Positions 1 through 7,782 of a DNA stretch of 43,921 nucleotides are shown here, in pieces. Within the stretch, counting starts at the first letter, position 1. Every line of letters starts with the position of its first letter. Source of the DNA: Lachnospiraceae bacterium (lineage in GTDB: Bacteria > Bacillota > Clostridia > Lachnospirales > Lachnospiraceae); contig JAAUZE010000023.1 of NCBI GenBank assembly GCA_014804755.1, positions 1-43,921 of the forward strand, read 5' to 3'. Under the pieces are notes generated by a model, which saw only the letters and a program-made list of their open reading frames with translations, had not been told where the DNA came from and did no database searches. A program made the position numbers and the translations under genes.

Positions 1-198
1 AAAAAAATCATCAAATTCCTGATCTTCTATATCCTTATTTAAACAAGTCTGCACTGCCTTAATACAATATTCATCACTACAAGGTACATCGTAATCAGCA
101 ATATCACAAAAATCACAAAAATCAAAATCATCTAAATATAAAAAAAATTGTGCAAGTTCTTCATCATCCATCTGTCTAATATAATCCTTAAACAACAT
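1..198 (-). CDS. small acidic cysteine-containing protein, C-terminus cut by window edge
   Basis: An open frame runs from an ATG at 198 leftwards past base 1, giving at least 66 residues. It is strongly acidic (many Asp and Glu) and contains a C-x2-C-x8-C-x4-C cysteine pattern that could bind a metal or form disulfides. I do not recognise the family. Small cysteine-patterned proteins of this kind are common in phages and integrative elements of Firmicutes. Its start overlaps the last codons of the 52-aa gene upstream, which suggests translational coupling in one operon. It is not a shadow of another frame, since nothing else is open here. Function unknown. Confidence 0.55.
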   Translation of the reverse strand, partial: MLFKDYIRQMDDEELAQFFLYLDDFDFCDFCDIADYDVPCSDEYCIKAVQTCLNKDIEDQEFDDFF

Positions 199-346
199 CG
201 GTCCTATTGTCCTCCCCCTTATCCGGCTCTTTCGGCTGCTGAAGCTCCGGCAACTTCCTTTTTCTTTTCATGTTACGGAACGCTTCCCGGATCAACTGCA
301 CATCCCGGATTGTAAAATAAACAGCCATTACAATGATCAGATACAT
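188..346 (-). CDS. 52-aa protein with hydrophobic N-terminus
   Basis: A short frame starts at an ATG (346) preceded by AGGAGG with good spacing, so translation is credible although it is short. Residues 1-13 are hydrophobic, followed by a mixed helix, a Lys/Arg-rich patch near residues 26-31 and a charged Pro/Glu/Asp tail. It looks like a tiny membrane-anchored protein with a cytoplasmic tail. It lies between the 48-aa membrane protein and the cysteine-rich gene in the same orientation. In filamentous phages, genes of this size next to the coat gene encode minor virion proteins (pVII/pIX type); that role here is inference only. Confidence 0.55.
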   Translation of the reverse strand: MYLIIVMAVYFTIRDVQLIREAFRNMKRKRKLPELQQPKEPDKGEDNRTDVV

Positions 347-394
347 TTTTCTTTCCTCCTACTATAGTTTGTTTTACAGGTACGAGAGCCTGCG

Positions 395-541
395 CTATAC
401 GGTCATTTTCCGAATGCGAAGGGCTAACCCAACACACACACCGAACACGCCGACACAGAGAAGCAAACTCAAAAGCTCTACACGGAGCATGAATTTGATC
501 ACCGCATCAAACAAGTTCAAGATTTCAAAAAATAACCGCAT
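395..541 (-). CDS. 48-aa single-span membrane protein
   Basis: The ATG at 541 follows a GGGAGG ribosome binding site. The product is almost entirely hydrophobic in residues 22-41 (one clear transmembrane helix rich in Leu, Val, Gly and Cys) and ends with basic residues (Arg, Lys), so the C-terminus should stay in the cytoplasm. It follows the 70-aa coat-like gene by 28 nt, consistent with one transcript. Family unknown. Size, topology and position fit a minor coat or assembly protein of an inovirus-like element, but a conjugation-associated small membrane protein is also possible. Confidence 0.6.
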   Translation of the reverse strand: MRLFFEILNLFDAVIKFMLRVELLSLLLCVGVFGVCVGLALRIRKMTV

Positions 542-569
542 AACGCAATACCTCCCATCTGTTTACAGA

Positions 570-782
570 CTACTTCGCAACGTGCTTCAAGTGCGCAAAC
601 ACGCCGATCGCTGCCGAAAGCACTCCAACCGCCACAAAAAACAGCAACAGCGGATTGGATACCATGATGTCAAATACGTTAGAAACCAACGAAACAACAT
701 CAGTCGTCGCGCTGACGATCGTACCGATTCCACCGGAAGACGTACCACCTTCAGCAGCCGCTAACATAACCGTAGTAGGCAT
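570..782 (-). CDS. putative inovirus-like major coat protein (small single-TM protein)
   Basis: The start is the ATG at 782, preceded by AAAGGAGGTG; the longer in-frame extension to 869 lacks a ribosome binding site. The 70-residue product has a short Ala-rich N-terminus (AAAEGG), a Gly/Ser/Thr segment, an amphipathic stretch (about residues 20-40), one long hydrophobic helix (about 44-63) and a basic tail ending HLKHVAK. This is the layout of filamentous-phage pVIII: a small acidic or neutral N-terminal half, one membrane helix, and a Lys-containing C-terminus facing DNA. A classical cleavable signal peptide is not obvious. Its neighbours (a possible ssDNA-binding gene upstream, tiny membrane proteins downstream) fit an inovirus order. 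The alternative is a pilin-like or conjugation protein. Homology search is needed to decide. Confidence 0.5.
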   Translation of the reverse strand: MPTTVMLAAAEGGTSSGGIGTIVSATTDVVSLVSNVFDIMVSNPLLLFFVAVGVLSAAIGVFAHLKHVAK

Positions 783-840
783 AAGATTCACCTCCTTTCC
801 GATTATATTTCCGTGATATAACACCCACCAAAAGGGGGGA

Positions 841-868
841 TGTCTGCACCCTGTTAAGAGTGCAGACA
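841..868 (-). other. hairpin between the DNA-binding-like and coat-like genes
   Basis: TGTCTGCAC at 841-849 pairs perfectly with GTGCAGACA at 860-868 across a 10-nt loop. On the minus transcript it lies between the stop of the 149-aa gene and the start of the coat-like gene. It is followed by a C-rich and short T-run sequence rather than a long T tract, so it may be an mRNA-stabilising or processing hairpin more than a terminator. In filamentous phages the coat gene is typically expressed far above its neighbours, so a structure here is plausible. Confidence 0.5.
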
Positions 869-885
869 CAATGAATATGAAAACG

Positions 886-1335
886 CTATCTGTTTAAGAT
901 GCGAATTTCATCAACGGAAAGGAACTGCCCGCGCTGGATCTTGGTGATCTTGATAATATCACCAAGCGCAAGATCAGCCGGGATCTTCGACTCATCGCCG
1001 ACGTACTCATCACACACTTTAACGCCGAGACATTCACCATGCTGCTTTTCATAAGCAGTATACGGCTCCGTCATGAACAGCTTAAATGCATAGCCGCTCC
1101 CGTCTTTTTTCTTGATCGCCTGCATCCCGATCACTTTCTTTTCATTCTCTCCGGGCTGTCCGGAAGCTCTCGCCGCACGCAGTTCTTCCATCTCTTTCAG
1201 ACTCTGTACTTCCCTGATCTGCCGTATTCCCATACGCTGCTCTGCCTGCGGAGTCTCTGCAGCTGTCTCTGATCTTGCAGATTGATCAACAGTCTGCACA
1301 TCTGTAACCTTTGTCTGTTCTTCTGTTTTTGCCAT
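886..1335 (-). CDS. 149-aa protein, possible OB-fold ssDNA-binding protein
   Basis: The start ATG at 1335 follows a GTGAGGAAAAG ribosome binding site. The first 65 residues or so are rich in Gln, Glu, Ala and Thr and look disordered; the remaining 85 form a compact beta-rich domain ending LGDIIKITKIQRGQFLSVDEIRIL. That ending resembles the last strands of small OB-fold proteins such as phage helix-destabilising proteins. Directly upstream of a coat-like gene, this is the position of gene V (ssDNA-binding protein) in filamentous phages. I did not recognise the family by sequence, so the function is an inference from fold-like features and context. Confidence 0.5.
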   Translation of the reverse strand: MAKTEEQTKVTDVQTVDQSARSETAAETPQAEQRMGIRQIREVQSLKEMEELRAARASGQPGENEKKVIGMQAIKKKDGSGYAFKLFMTEPYTAYEKQHGECLGVKVCDEYVGDESKIPADLALGDIIKITKIQRGQFLSVDEIRILNR

Positions 1336-1399
1336 TTTCTTTTCCTCACTTTCCTTTTTTGGGTACCTGTTCCCTTACTCTTTTTTTACAGGCATTCGC

Positions 1400-1789
1400 C
1401 TAATTTATCTGTAACAGATGAGGGGGGAGGCGGGTTTCCCCGCCGCTCCCGGCTCTGCTATCAGCTAAAACATTGATCCCTTTGACTGCCATCCAGTAAC
1501 AGAAGCTATAAAATATTTCCAACGCTTCCCATTCCTCATGTTCATAGATAGAAATAATGAAGCTATCATTTTTCAGTCTTTTTAACAGCAAATTAAGATC
1601 ATCCATCCGCGCGATCACCGCACCGTCAGATTTTCTGATCAGATGATAACAGCCGTGTGTCAGTGTCCTGATCTGATACCCGTCCGGTATCTGACGATAC
1701 ACTTTGACCAGGCGGCGGTAATCCTGATCCGATTCTTTGACCTTATCCAATACTTTGACCCGGTTGCCATCCTGCACACAAACACTCAT
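1400..1789 (-). CDS. hypothetical protein, 129 aa
   Basis: The frame starts at the ATG at 1789, which overlaps the stop codon of the 65-aa gene as ATGA, so the two are translationally coupled. The product begins with a short polar segment and continues as a mixed alpha/beta domain, with an aromatic-rich stretch near residues 90-105. There are no recognisable catalytic motifs, signal peptide or membrane helices. It is part of the minus-strand element operon. I do not recognise the family. Confidence 0.6.
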   Translation of the reverse strand: MSVCVQDGNRVKVLDKVKESDQDYRRLVKVYRQIPDGYQIRTLTHGCYHLIRKSDGAVIARMDDLNLLLKRLKNDSFIISIYEHEEWEALEIFYSFCYWMAVKGINVLADSRAGSGGETRLPPHLLQIN

Positions 1790-1983
1790 TTTCTCACCCC
1801 TGCCAAAGAACGGATATATCCGGCACGATCCATACTGATCAGCCGCAGTTTTTCCAATGCGTCACATGCTCCGGCGATCCGTAGGTTATATTCATGGTTG
1901 CAGCTTGTCTCTGCTTCATTCTGCAAAAAAGCCACATATTCAGGAAGCTCGGACAAATCATAAAACTGCTTTGGAATATTCAT
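1786..1983 (-). CDS. hypothetical protein, 65 aa
   Basis: A small, mainly helical, soluble protein. Its ATG (1983) overlaps the stop of the upstream regulator gene as ATGA, and its own stop overlaps the next start the same way, so three consecutive genes share tight coupling. The helical content and several Tyr, Glu and Arg residues suggest a small regulatory or adaptor protein, but no family is recognised. Confidence 0.6.
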   Translation of the reverse strand: MNIPKQFYDLSELPEYVAFLQNEAETSCNHEYNLRIAGACDALEKLRLISMDRAGYIRSLAGVRK

Positions 1984-2933
1984 GATTTACCCTCCAATTC
2001 TTCTTTGGTCTTATTCAAACGGACATAATAGCTCGAATCTGAATAATAAATAACATCTAACCAAAGATTTGATATTTCAGGAAAAACAGGTTTTCCATTA
2101 CGATCAAAAAAGTGAATAGCAATAGCTCTATGTCTACCACTAAGCACATCCCGGCTCTTGATATAGGCACTACTGGCAGCACCTTGCAAACTAATATATT
2201 TGTTATATTCAAACGGCTTTTTCTCATTCTGTTGCGACGTCGCAACAGGTTTTGCCTGACCATCCGGTAAATACTCCGGGAAATCTTTTTCAATACTGGT
2301 CTGTCCGGGTACTTCTTCAGACTGCTCCTGATCGGCATGACATTTTTCTTTCATCAACTGATCAAATTTCTGAATCGACTTTTTATGTTGTGCAGCATCC
2401 AAAATATTTTTTAACGAATCAATCGAATTCAAAGCAGAATCCTCATTTTGATCCGTTTCTTTTATAGCTTTCTTTAATTCCCGAATCTGTCTGATCGTCA
2501 TTTCCGGCTTTACCTTCCAACGATCTTTGTCATCCATGCTCACCATTTCACAAAGCTGGGAGTATGAAAAATCCTTATACCTTTTATCAAGATGCATAGA
2601 AACATTTGCACTTGATCCATTTGAAGAAAATTTCTTAGCAACTGCCATACAACGGGATACAGTTGTTTTATCAAGTCCTAGATTTGCCTCCGCAAATTCA
2701 AAAATATTTGAAAACCCCAAAGTATTCCACATAATACCACGATCAAATTCCCAAAGATGAAACCCTAAAAAAACATATCTCTGTTTTATATCATTTACAT
2801 CTTGATAAAGGTATCTCAAATGAGAAACAGCTTCATCATAATAAATTGATCCAACGGATACATGCCTTGCGTCACCAAGAACCGGAATTATATCTTCTTC
2901 TTTCGTAGTAAGTCCAATATTACCCCTTTCCAT
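1980..2933 (-). CDS. HTH DNA-binding regulator of an accessory element (ParB/KorB-like N-terminal half)
   Basis: Two ATGs lie close together; the second (2933) sits 7 nt after GGGGG and is preferred over 2939, giving about 317 aa. The N-terminal third reads as an HTH region: a GFSNIFEFAEANLGLDKTT helix-turn-helix-like segment near residues 75-95 leads into a VSRCMAVAKKF recognition-like helix. A second conserved block (YSQLCEMVSMDD, then MTIRQIRELK) follows around residues 125-155, a pattern I associate with plasmid or phage-type regulators of Clostridia. The middle is polar and probably disordered; the last 80 or so residues form a separate domain. As the first gene of the operon it could control transcription, replication or partition of the element. 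Confidence 0.6.
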   Translation of the reverse strand: MERGNIGLTTKEEDIIPVLGDARHVSVGSIYYDEAVSHLRYLYQDVNDIKQRYVFLGFHLWEFDRGIMWNTLGFSNIFEFAEANLGLDKTTVSRCMAVAKKFSSNGSSANVSMHLDKRYKDFSYSQLCEMVSMDDKDRWKVKPEMTIRQIRELKKAIKETDQNEDSALNSIDSLKNILDAAQHKKSIQKFDQLMKEKCHADQEQSEEVPGQTSIEKDFPEYLPDGQAKPVATSQQNEKKPFEYNKYISLQGAASSAYIKSRDVLSGRHRAIAIHFFDRNGKPVFPEISNLWLDVIYYSDSSYYVRLNKTKEELEGKS

Positions 2934-2953
2934 ATTCATTCCCCCTTTGGTAT

Positions 2954-2990
2954 CCGGTCAGGTATCAATAAAGCGTGATACCTGATCCGG
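2954..2990. other. long imperfect hairpin upstream of the element operon
   Basis: CCGGTCAGGTATCA at 2954-2967 pairs with TGATACCTGATCCGG at 2976-2990 around an 8-nt loop, with a single bulged base. It lies in the probable 5' untranslated region of the minus-strand operon, about 20 bases from the regulator start. It could be an autoregulatory operator, an RNA structure, or a folded ssDNA signal if the element has a single-stranded phase. Confidence 0.6.
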
Positions 2991-3012
2991 CTTTTCCGTC
3001 CTGCGCTACTCA

Positions 3013-3073
3013 TCCGCAGATTTAATACTACCCTAGCCAAATAGCCAACAGACAATTTGATCTGCCCTGCGGA
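3013..3073. other. hairpin enclosing a TAATACTAC motif and two TAGCCAA direct repeats
   Basis: TCCGCAG (3013-3019) can pair with CTGCGGA (3067-3073). The large loop holds TAATACTAC at 3023-3031 and two copies of TAGCCAA (3034-3040, 3042-3048) with an 8-bp period. Direct repeats next to an inverted repeat are typical of replication or regulator binding sites. TAATACTAC differs by one base from the nick-site nonanucleotide of some rolling-circle replicons; with so short a motif this may be chance. Confidence 0.35.
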
Positions 3074-3080
3074 CTTTCGC

Positions 3081-3131
3081 AAAAAAAAACTGTAAGTGCG
3101 AACAAGTGTTTCTACTTGTTGCACTTACAGT
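3081..3131 (-). terminator. strong hairpin plus T9 tract (minus-strand terminator or element-end structure)
   Basis: A palindrome spans 3089-3131: an 18-bp stem with one bulged base and a 6-nt loop. Read on the minus strand it is followed directly by nine T residues (A9 at 3081-3089 on the plus strand), the signature of an intrinsic terminator. No minus-strand gene lies to its right, so it does not end any gene visible in this arrangement. If the element circularises, this site would lie downstream of its last gene, which would explain it. It may therefore mark the element boundary. Confidence 0.6.
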
Positions 3132-3168
3132 GTAAATGAAGCTGGGAACGAAAATTTGAAAAAAGGGG

Positions 3169-3197
3169 TTGACAAACCTCTTTTTTTCCTGTATAGT
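3169..3197 (+). promoter_or_regulatory. sigma-A promoter of the S10 operon
   Basis: TTGACA (3169-3174) and TATAGT (3192-3197) are separated by exactly 17 bp. This is a near-consensus vegetative promoter reading into the ribosomal cluster, with transcription expected to start near 3204. Confidence 0.9.
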
Positions 3198-3203
3198 AAC
3201 TAA

Positions 3204-3501
3204 CGCTGTGGCATGATAGCGATGAAACGTGAGGTTGCTGTGGGTAGAAAACAGATAACTTCCCGCAGGTTTTCCGTGGAGCGAATGTCAAGTTTATAAA
3301 ACTGGCGACAAGTCACTGTACCAAACAACAGTCTACCAAGGGTAGAAACGACGTGTTGTAACTCTGCATCGGCGAGGGCGGTAAGCGCAAGGGCGGTAAA
3401 CGCCCTGTAAAATTACCGATAGCATGACACACACGGGAGAGTGTACAGTCACCGCTTGTCGTACTTCGATTGAAAAGTGCGAAAAGGAGGCGACTTTTTT
3501 T
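3204..3501 (+). promoter_or_regulatory. long S10 operon leader RNA
   Basis: About 300 nt lie between the promoter and rpsJ without a convincing gene. Several hairpins are visible: TCTACC/GGTAGA (3332-3346) and GGGCG/CGCCC (3391-3405), with further CGCT/AGCG pairing near the 5' end. Long leaders before S10 operons often carry autogenous control by a ribosomal protein (L4 in enterobacteria); which protein acts here cannot be read from the sequence. No long T tract marks an obvious attenuator. Confidence 0.65.
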
Positions 3502-3819
3502 ATGGCAAATCAGATTATGAGAATCACCCTGAAGGCATACGACCATCAGTTAGTGGATGCATCTGCCAAAAAAATCATCGAGACAGTAAAGAAGAACGGT
3601 TCCCAGGTGAGCGGACCGGTTCCACTTCCTACTAAGAAGGAGGTTGTGACGATTCTGCGTGCGGTTCACAAGTATAAGGATTCCCGTGAGCAGTTCGAGC
3701 AGAGAACGCACAAGAGACTGATCGATATTATTGCACCCACACCGAAGACGGTCGATGCATTACAGAGACTCGAGATGCCTGCCGGTGTCTATATCGACAT
3801 CAAAATGAAAAACAAATAA
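3502..3819 (+). CDS. rpsJ: 30S ribosomal protein S10
   Basis: S10 is a 30S head protein and, with NusB, a transcription antitermination partner. The 105-aa product shows the family's characteristic [18 protein letters not shown] opening and the HKRLIDI segment. The ATG at 3502 is chosen because AAGGAGG (3484-3490) precedes it and the protein then has normal length; the in-frame extension back to 3424 is not S10-like. First gene of the cluster. Confidence 0.97.
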   Translation: MANQIMRITLKAYDHQLVDASAKKIIETVKKNGSQVSGPVPLPTKKEVVTILRAVHKYKDSREQFEQRTHKRLIDIIAPTPKTVDALQRLEMPAGVYIDIKMKNK

Positions 3820-3879
3820 ACCTTCTACTAGTATGTGAACCGTTTGGTTCCGCCATGTAGAGCAAACAGGAGGTAAATG

Positions 3880-4563
3880 ATGAAAAAAGCAATTTTGGCA
3901 ACGAAGATCGGAATGACACAGATTTTCGCGGAAGACGGGACACTGATCCCGGTTACGGTCCTTGAGGCAGGACCTTGCGTGGTAACACAGGTGAAAACGC
4001 AGGAGAATGATGGCTACAGCGCCGTTCAGGTCGGCTTTGTGGACAAGAAAGACAGGATCATTAACAAGGATAAGGGCGGCAACAGAGAGATCATTCATGC
4101 GCATGGCGTAAATAAGCCGTTAAAGGGACATTTTGAGAAGGCGGGCGTATCTTCCAAGAGATATGTGAGAGAGTTCCGTTTTGAGAATGCCGAGGAATAT
4201 GCGTTGGCGCAGGAGATCAAGGCTGATATTTTTGCGGTCGGCGATAAGGTTGACGCATCGGCGATCAGCAAGGGCAAGGGCTTTCAGGGTGCCATTAAGA
4301 GATTAGGACAGTCGAGAGGACCGATGGCACACGGCTCCAAGTTCCATCGTCATCAGGGTTCCAACGGTGCGTGCTCCTCACCGAGCCGCGTGTTCAAGGG
4401 CAAGGGGATGCCGGGACACATGGGAAACAAGAAAGTCACGATCAAAAATCTTGAGGTCGTAAGAGTGGATGCGGATAAGAATCTGCTTTTGGTCAAGGGT
4501 TCCGTACCCGGACCGAAGAAGTCTTTGATCACCATTAAAGAGACCACTAAGGTTGAGGCATAA
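3880..4563 (+). CDS. rplC: 50S ribosomal protein L3
   Basis: L3 is an early-assembly 50S protein that reaches the peptidyl-transferase centre through a long loop. The product starts [16 protein letters not shown] and carries the expected Gly/His-rich loop (residues about 130-165, with [15 protein letters not shown]) that approaches the catalytic centre. Two adjacent ATGs occur; the second, at 3880, has the better 6-nt spacing from AGGAGG and matches the usual family start. About 227 aa. Confidence 0.96.
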   Translation: MKKAILATKIGMTQIFAEDGTLIPVTVLEAGPCVVTQVKTQENDGYSAVQVGFVDKKDRIINKDKGGNREIIHAHGVNKPLKGHFEKAGVSSKRYVREFRFENAEEYALAQEIKADIFAVGDKVDASAISKGKGFQGAIKRLGQSRGPMAHGSKFHRHQGSNGACSSPSRVFKGKGMPGHMGNKKVTIKNLEVVRVDADKNLLLVKGSVPGPKKSLITIKETTKVEA

Positions 4564-4590
4564 AGCAAGGACGAAAGGAGGAGCACTCAG

Positions 4591-5211
4591 ATGGCAAACG
4601 TATCTGTTTACAATATGGAAGGAAAAGAAGTCGGCAAGATGGACTTAAGCGATGCGGTATTCGGTGTTGAGATCAATGAGCATCTGGTACACATGGCAGT
4701 CGTTCAGCAGCTTGCAAACAATCGTCAGGGCACGCAGAAAGCAAAAACGCGCGCCGAGGTTTCCGGCGGCGGAAGAAAGCCCTGGAGACAGAAGGGAACC
4801 GGTCATGCAAGACAGGGATCCACAAGAGCACCTCAATGGAAGGGCGGCGGCGTTGTATTCGCTCCGACTCCGAGGGATTATTCTTTTAAGATGAACAAAA
4901 AGGAAAAGCGCGCAGCATTAAAGTCCGCGCTGACAAGCAAGGTGCAGGACAGCAAGCTGATCGTTCTTGATGAGCTTACGCTCGATGAGATCAAGTCCAA
5001 GAAGATCGTGGAGATCGTAAACAACCTGCACGCAGAGAAAGCGTTGATCGTACTGAAGGAAAAGGATGACAAGGTCATGCTCTCCGCAAGGAACATTCCG
5101 GATGTCGAGACGGCGCTGACGAACACCATCAATGTCTATGACGTGATGAAGGCGGGAACCGTTGTTCTGACGAAGGACGCGGTGAAGACGATCGAGGAGG
5201 TGTACGCATAA
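4591..5211 (+). CDS. rplD: 50S ribosomal protein L4
   Basis: L4 binds 23S rRNA domain I and extends a loop into the exit tunnel; in some bacteria it also represses its own operon. The 206-aa product has the tunnel loop near residues 45-95 ([18 protein letters not shown]) and the globular Rossmann-like C-terminal half. Strong AAAGGAGG upstream. Its stop overlaps the rplW start by one base, indicating coupled translation. Confidence 0.97.
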   Translation: MANVSVYNMEGKEVGKMDLSDAVFGVEINEHLVHMAVVQQLANNRQGTQKAKTRAEVSGGGRKPWRQKGTGHARQGSTRAPQWKGGGVVFAPTPRDYSFKMNKKEKRAALKSALTSKVQDSKLIVLDELTLDEIKSKKIVEIVNNLHAEKALIVLKEKDDKVMLSARNIPDVETALTNTINVYDVMKAGTVVLTKDAVKTIEEVYA

Positions 5212-5510
5212 TGGCAGACGTAAAGTATTATGATGTAATCCTCAAGCCGGTGATTACAGAGAAAAGTATGAATGAGATGGGCAGCAAGAAGTACACATTC
5301 CTTGTTCATGTCGATGCAAACAAGACAATGATCAAGGAGGCTGTCGAGAAAATGTTCGACGGTGTCAAGGTCGAGAAAGTAAACACGATGAACTTAGAGG
5401 GTAAGAAAAAGACCCGCGGACGTGTGACCGGTAAGACTGCGGCAACGAAGAAAGCAATTGTGAAGCTGACAGACGACAGCAAGGATATCGAGCTGTTCAC
5501 AGGTCTGTAA
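5211..5510 (+). CDS. rplW: 50S ribosomal protein L23
   Basis: L23 sits at the tunnel exit and is the docking site for trigger factor and SRP. The 99-aa product shows the normal [13 protein letters not shown] start of the fold and the KVEKVNTMN segment. The ribosome binding site GAGGAGG lies inside the end of rplD, and the start overlaps the rplD stop by one base. Confidence 0.97.
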   Translation: MADVKYYDVILKPVITEKSMNEMGSKKYTFLVHVDANKTMIKEAVEKMFDGVKVEKVNTMNLEGKKKTRGRVTGKTAATKKAIVKLTDDSKDIELFTGL

Positions 5511-5564
5511 AGAAAAGGGACGTCATTTCACGATCCTGCAAATTATAGAAAAGGAGATACAATC

Positions 5565-6407
5565 ATGGGAATCAAGGTTTATAATCCCTATACACCTTCC
5601 AGACGTAATATGACCGGATCTGATTTCGCTGAGATCACGAAGGACACGCCGGAGAAGTCTTTATGCACTTCATTAAAGAAGCATTCCGGCCGCAATAATC
5701 AGGGAAAGATCACGGTAAGACACCGCGGCGGCGGCAATAAGAGAAAGTATAGGATCATTGATTTTAAGAGAAATAAAGACGGAATCCCTGCAAAGGTTAT
5801 CGGTATCGAGTACGATCCGAACAGAACAGCGAATATCGCGCTGATCTGCTACGCTGACGGTGAGAAGGCATATATCCTTGCACCGGAGGGCTTAACAGAC
5901 GGCATGCAGGTAATGAATGGTCCGACAGCGGAGATCAAGGTTGGCAACTGCCTTCCGTTATCTGAGATTCCTGTCGGTACACAGATCTACAGCATTGAGC
6001 TTCACCCGGGCAAGGGCGGACAGATGGTTCGCTCCGCAGGCAACAGCGCACAGCTGATGGCGAAGGAAGGCAAGTATGCGACCCTTCGTTTGCCGTCCGG
6101 TGAAATGAGAATGGTACCGATCGTATGCAGAGCATGTATCGGCACGGTCGGCAACGGTGATCACAACCTGATCAACCTCGGCAAAGCAGGACGCAAGCGC
6201 CATATGGGTATCAGACCTACCGTTCGCGGTTCCGTTATGAACCCGAATGACCATCCGCACGGCGGTGGCGAGGGTAGAGCGCCCATCGGACGTCCGGGTC
6301 CCTGCACACCTTGGGGCAAGCCCGCACTCGGCTTAAAGACTCGCAAGAAGAAGAATCAGTCCAACAAGATGATCGTGAGAAGACGAGACGGCAGAGCTAT
6401 CAAATAA
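5565..6407 (+). CDS. rplB: 50S ribosomal protein L2
   Basis: L2 is a large primary 23S rRNA binder needed for subunit association and peptidyl-transferase function. The 280-aa product has the N-terminal [14 protein letters not shown] segment, the central OB/SH3-like domains, and the C-terminal [16 protein letters not shown] block that holds the conserved histidine. Preceded by AAAGGAG. Normal length. Confidence 0.97.
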   Translation: MGIKVYNPYTPSRRNMTGSDFAEITKDTPEKSLCTSLKKHSGRNNQGKITVRHRGGGNKRKYRIIDFKRNKDGIPAKVIGIEYDPNRTANIALICYADGEKAYILAPEGLTDGMQVMNGPTAEIKVGNCLPLSEIPVGTQIYSIELHPGKGGQMVRSAGNSAQLMAKEGKYATLRLPSGEMRMVPIVCRACIGTVGNGDHNLINLGKAGRKRHMGIRPTVRGSVMNPNDHPHGGGEGRAPIGRPGPCTPWGKPALGLKTRKKKNQSNKMIVRRRDGRAIK

Positions 6408-6423
6408 TTGAGGAGGAAAGACA

Positions 6424-6705
6424 ATGGCTAGATCACTGAAAAAAGGACCGTTTGCAGATGCAAGCTTACTGAAAAAAGTAGATGCAATGAATGCAGCAGG
6501 ACAGAAGCAGGTTATTAAGACCTGGTCCCGTCGTTCCACAATCTTCCCGTCCTTCGTCGGACACACGATTGCGGTGCATGACGGCAGAAAGCACGTTCCT
6601 GTATATGTAACAGAGGATATGGTCGGACACAAGCTCGGCGAGTTTGTTGCCACCAGAACCTTCAGAGGACACAAAAAAGACGACAAGAAGTCCGGCGTCA
6701 GATAA
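6424..6705 (+). CDS. rpsS: 30S ribosomal protein S19
   Basis: S19 is a 30S head protein that pairs with S13 and contacts the tRNA-binding region. The product (93 aa) begins [10 protein letters not shown] and contains the typical KTWSRRSTI and GHKLGEF segments. It is 16 nt after rplB with a TGAGGAGG ribosome binding site. Confidence 0.97.
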   Translation: MARSLKKGPFADASLLKKVDAMNAAGQKQVIKTWSRRSTIFPSFVGHTIAVHDGRKHVPVYVTEDMVGHKLGEFVATRTFRGHKKDDKKSGVR

Positions 6706-6727
6706 TTTTGAGAGGAGGTTTTAAGTC

Positions 6728-7114
6728 ATGGCAAAAGGACATCGTTCCCAAATTAAAAGAGAAAGAAATGCAAACAAAGATACCAGACCCTCCGCGAAGT
6801 TATCCTACGCGCGGGTTTCTGTTCAGAAAGCATGCTTTGTTTTGGATGCCATCAGAGGTAAAGATGTAACGACTGCGTTAGCGATCTTAGAGTATAATCC
6901 GAGATACGCTTCCGCAGTAACGAAGAAGCTGTTAGAGTCCGCCATCGCGAACGCAGAGAACAACAATGGTATGAATCCTGAGAATTTATACATTGCGGAG
7001 TGCTATGCGAACAGCGGTCCCATCATGAAAAGAGTAAAACCGAGAGCACAGGGAAGGGCATACAGGATCGAGAAGAGAATGAGTCATATCACCATTGTGC
7101 TGGATGAAAGATAA
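6728..7114 (+). CDS. rplV: 50S ribosomal protein L22
   Basis: L22 spans the 50S subunit and lines the exit tunnel with a beta-hairpin. The 128-aa product has the globular domain (residues 20-90) and the conserved tunnel hairpin [19 protein letters not shown] near residues 97-120, the region mutated in macrolide-resistant strains; the visible residues look ordinary. GAGAGGAGG precedes the start. Confidence 0.97.
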   Translation: MAKGHRSQIKRERNANKDTRPSAKLSYARVSVQKACFVLDAIRGKDVTTALAILEYNPRYASAVTKKLLESAIANAENNNGMNPENLYIAECYANSGPIMKRVKPRAQGRAYRIEKRMSHITIVLDER

Positions 7115-7125
7115 GGAGGAAGAAA

Positions 7126-7782
7126 ATGGGACAGAAAGTAAATCCTCATGGCTTGAGAGTCGGTATTATTAAAGATTGGGATTCCAGATGGTATGCTGAC
7201 GGTGAGTTCGCAGATTATCTGGTAGAAGATTATGAGATCAGAAAATATCTGAAGAAAAAATTAATGGCTGCCGGAGTTGCAAAGATCGAGATCGAGAGAG
7301 CATCCGACAGAGTCAAGGTGATCGTTTTCACGGCAAAGCCCGGCGTTGTTATCGGTAAGGGCGGCGCAGAGATCGAGATTACTAAGAAAGAGCTTTGCAA
7401 GCTGACCGGAAAGAACGTCCTGATCGACATCAAGGAGATCAAGAGACCGGACAGAGATGCACAGCTGGTAGCAGAGAATATCGCACAGCAGTTAGAGAAC
7501 CGTATTTCTTTCAGACGCGCGATGAAGTCCTGCATGCAGAGAACGATGAAGAGCGGTGCGCTCGGTATCAAGGCAGCATGTGCAGGCCGTCTCGGCGGCG
7601 CGGATATGGCGCGTTCGGAGTTTTACAGCGAGGGCACGATTCCCCTTCAGACGCTGCGTGCGGATATTGACTATGGCTTCGCAGAGGCAGATACCACCTA
7701 CGGCAAGATTGGCGTAAAGGTATGGATCTATAAAGGTGAGGTACTTCCTACTAAGGCAAATGCGGAAGGGAGCGATAAATAA
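7126..7782 (+). CDS. rpsC: 30S ribosomal protein S3
   Basis: S3 forms part of the mRNA entry channel. The 218-aa product has the [13 protein letters not shown]-terminus, a KH domain with the VIGKGG loop near residues 75-80, and the C-terminal domain with [12 protein letters not shown]. The start follows AAGGAGG, and its TAA overlaps the rplP ATG by one base. Confidence 0.97.
   Translation: MGQKVNPHGLRVGIIKDWDSRWYADGEFADYLVEDYEIRKYLKKKLMAAGVAKIEIERASDRVKVIVFTAKPGVVIGKGGAEIEITKKELCKLTGKNVLIDIKEIKRPDRDAQLVAENIAQQLENRISFRRAMKSCMQRTMKSGALGIKAACAGRLGGADMARSEFYSEGTIPLQTLRADIDYGFAEADTTYGKIGVKVWIYKGEVLPTKANAEGSDK

Noticed and set aside
333-764. 143-codon plus-strand frame
   Set aside because: It runs antisense through three small genes with good ribosome binding sites, has no such site itself and translates to a Arg/Asn/Ser-rich sequence without protein character.
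2936-3124. 62-codon minus-strand frame upstream of the HTH regulator
   Set aside because: Its start lies inside the terminator palindrome, it covers two more hairpins, and it has no ribosome binding site.
3089-3131. dif/Xer recombination site for phage integration
   Set aside because: The palindrome does not resemble the usual 28-bp dif layout with its two 11-bp arms and 6-bp centre; only the 6-base loop is similar.
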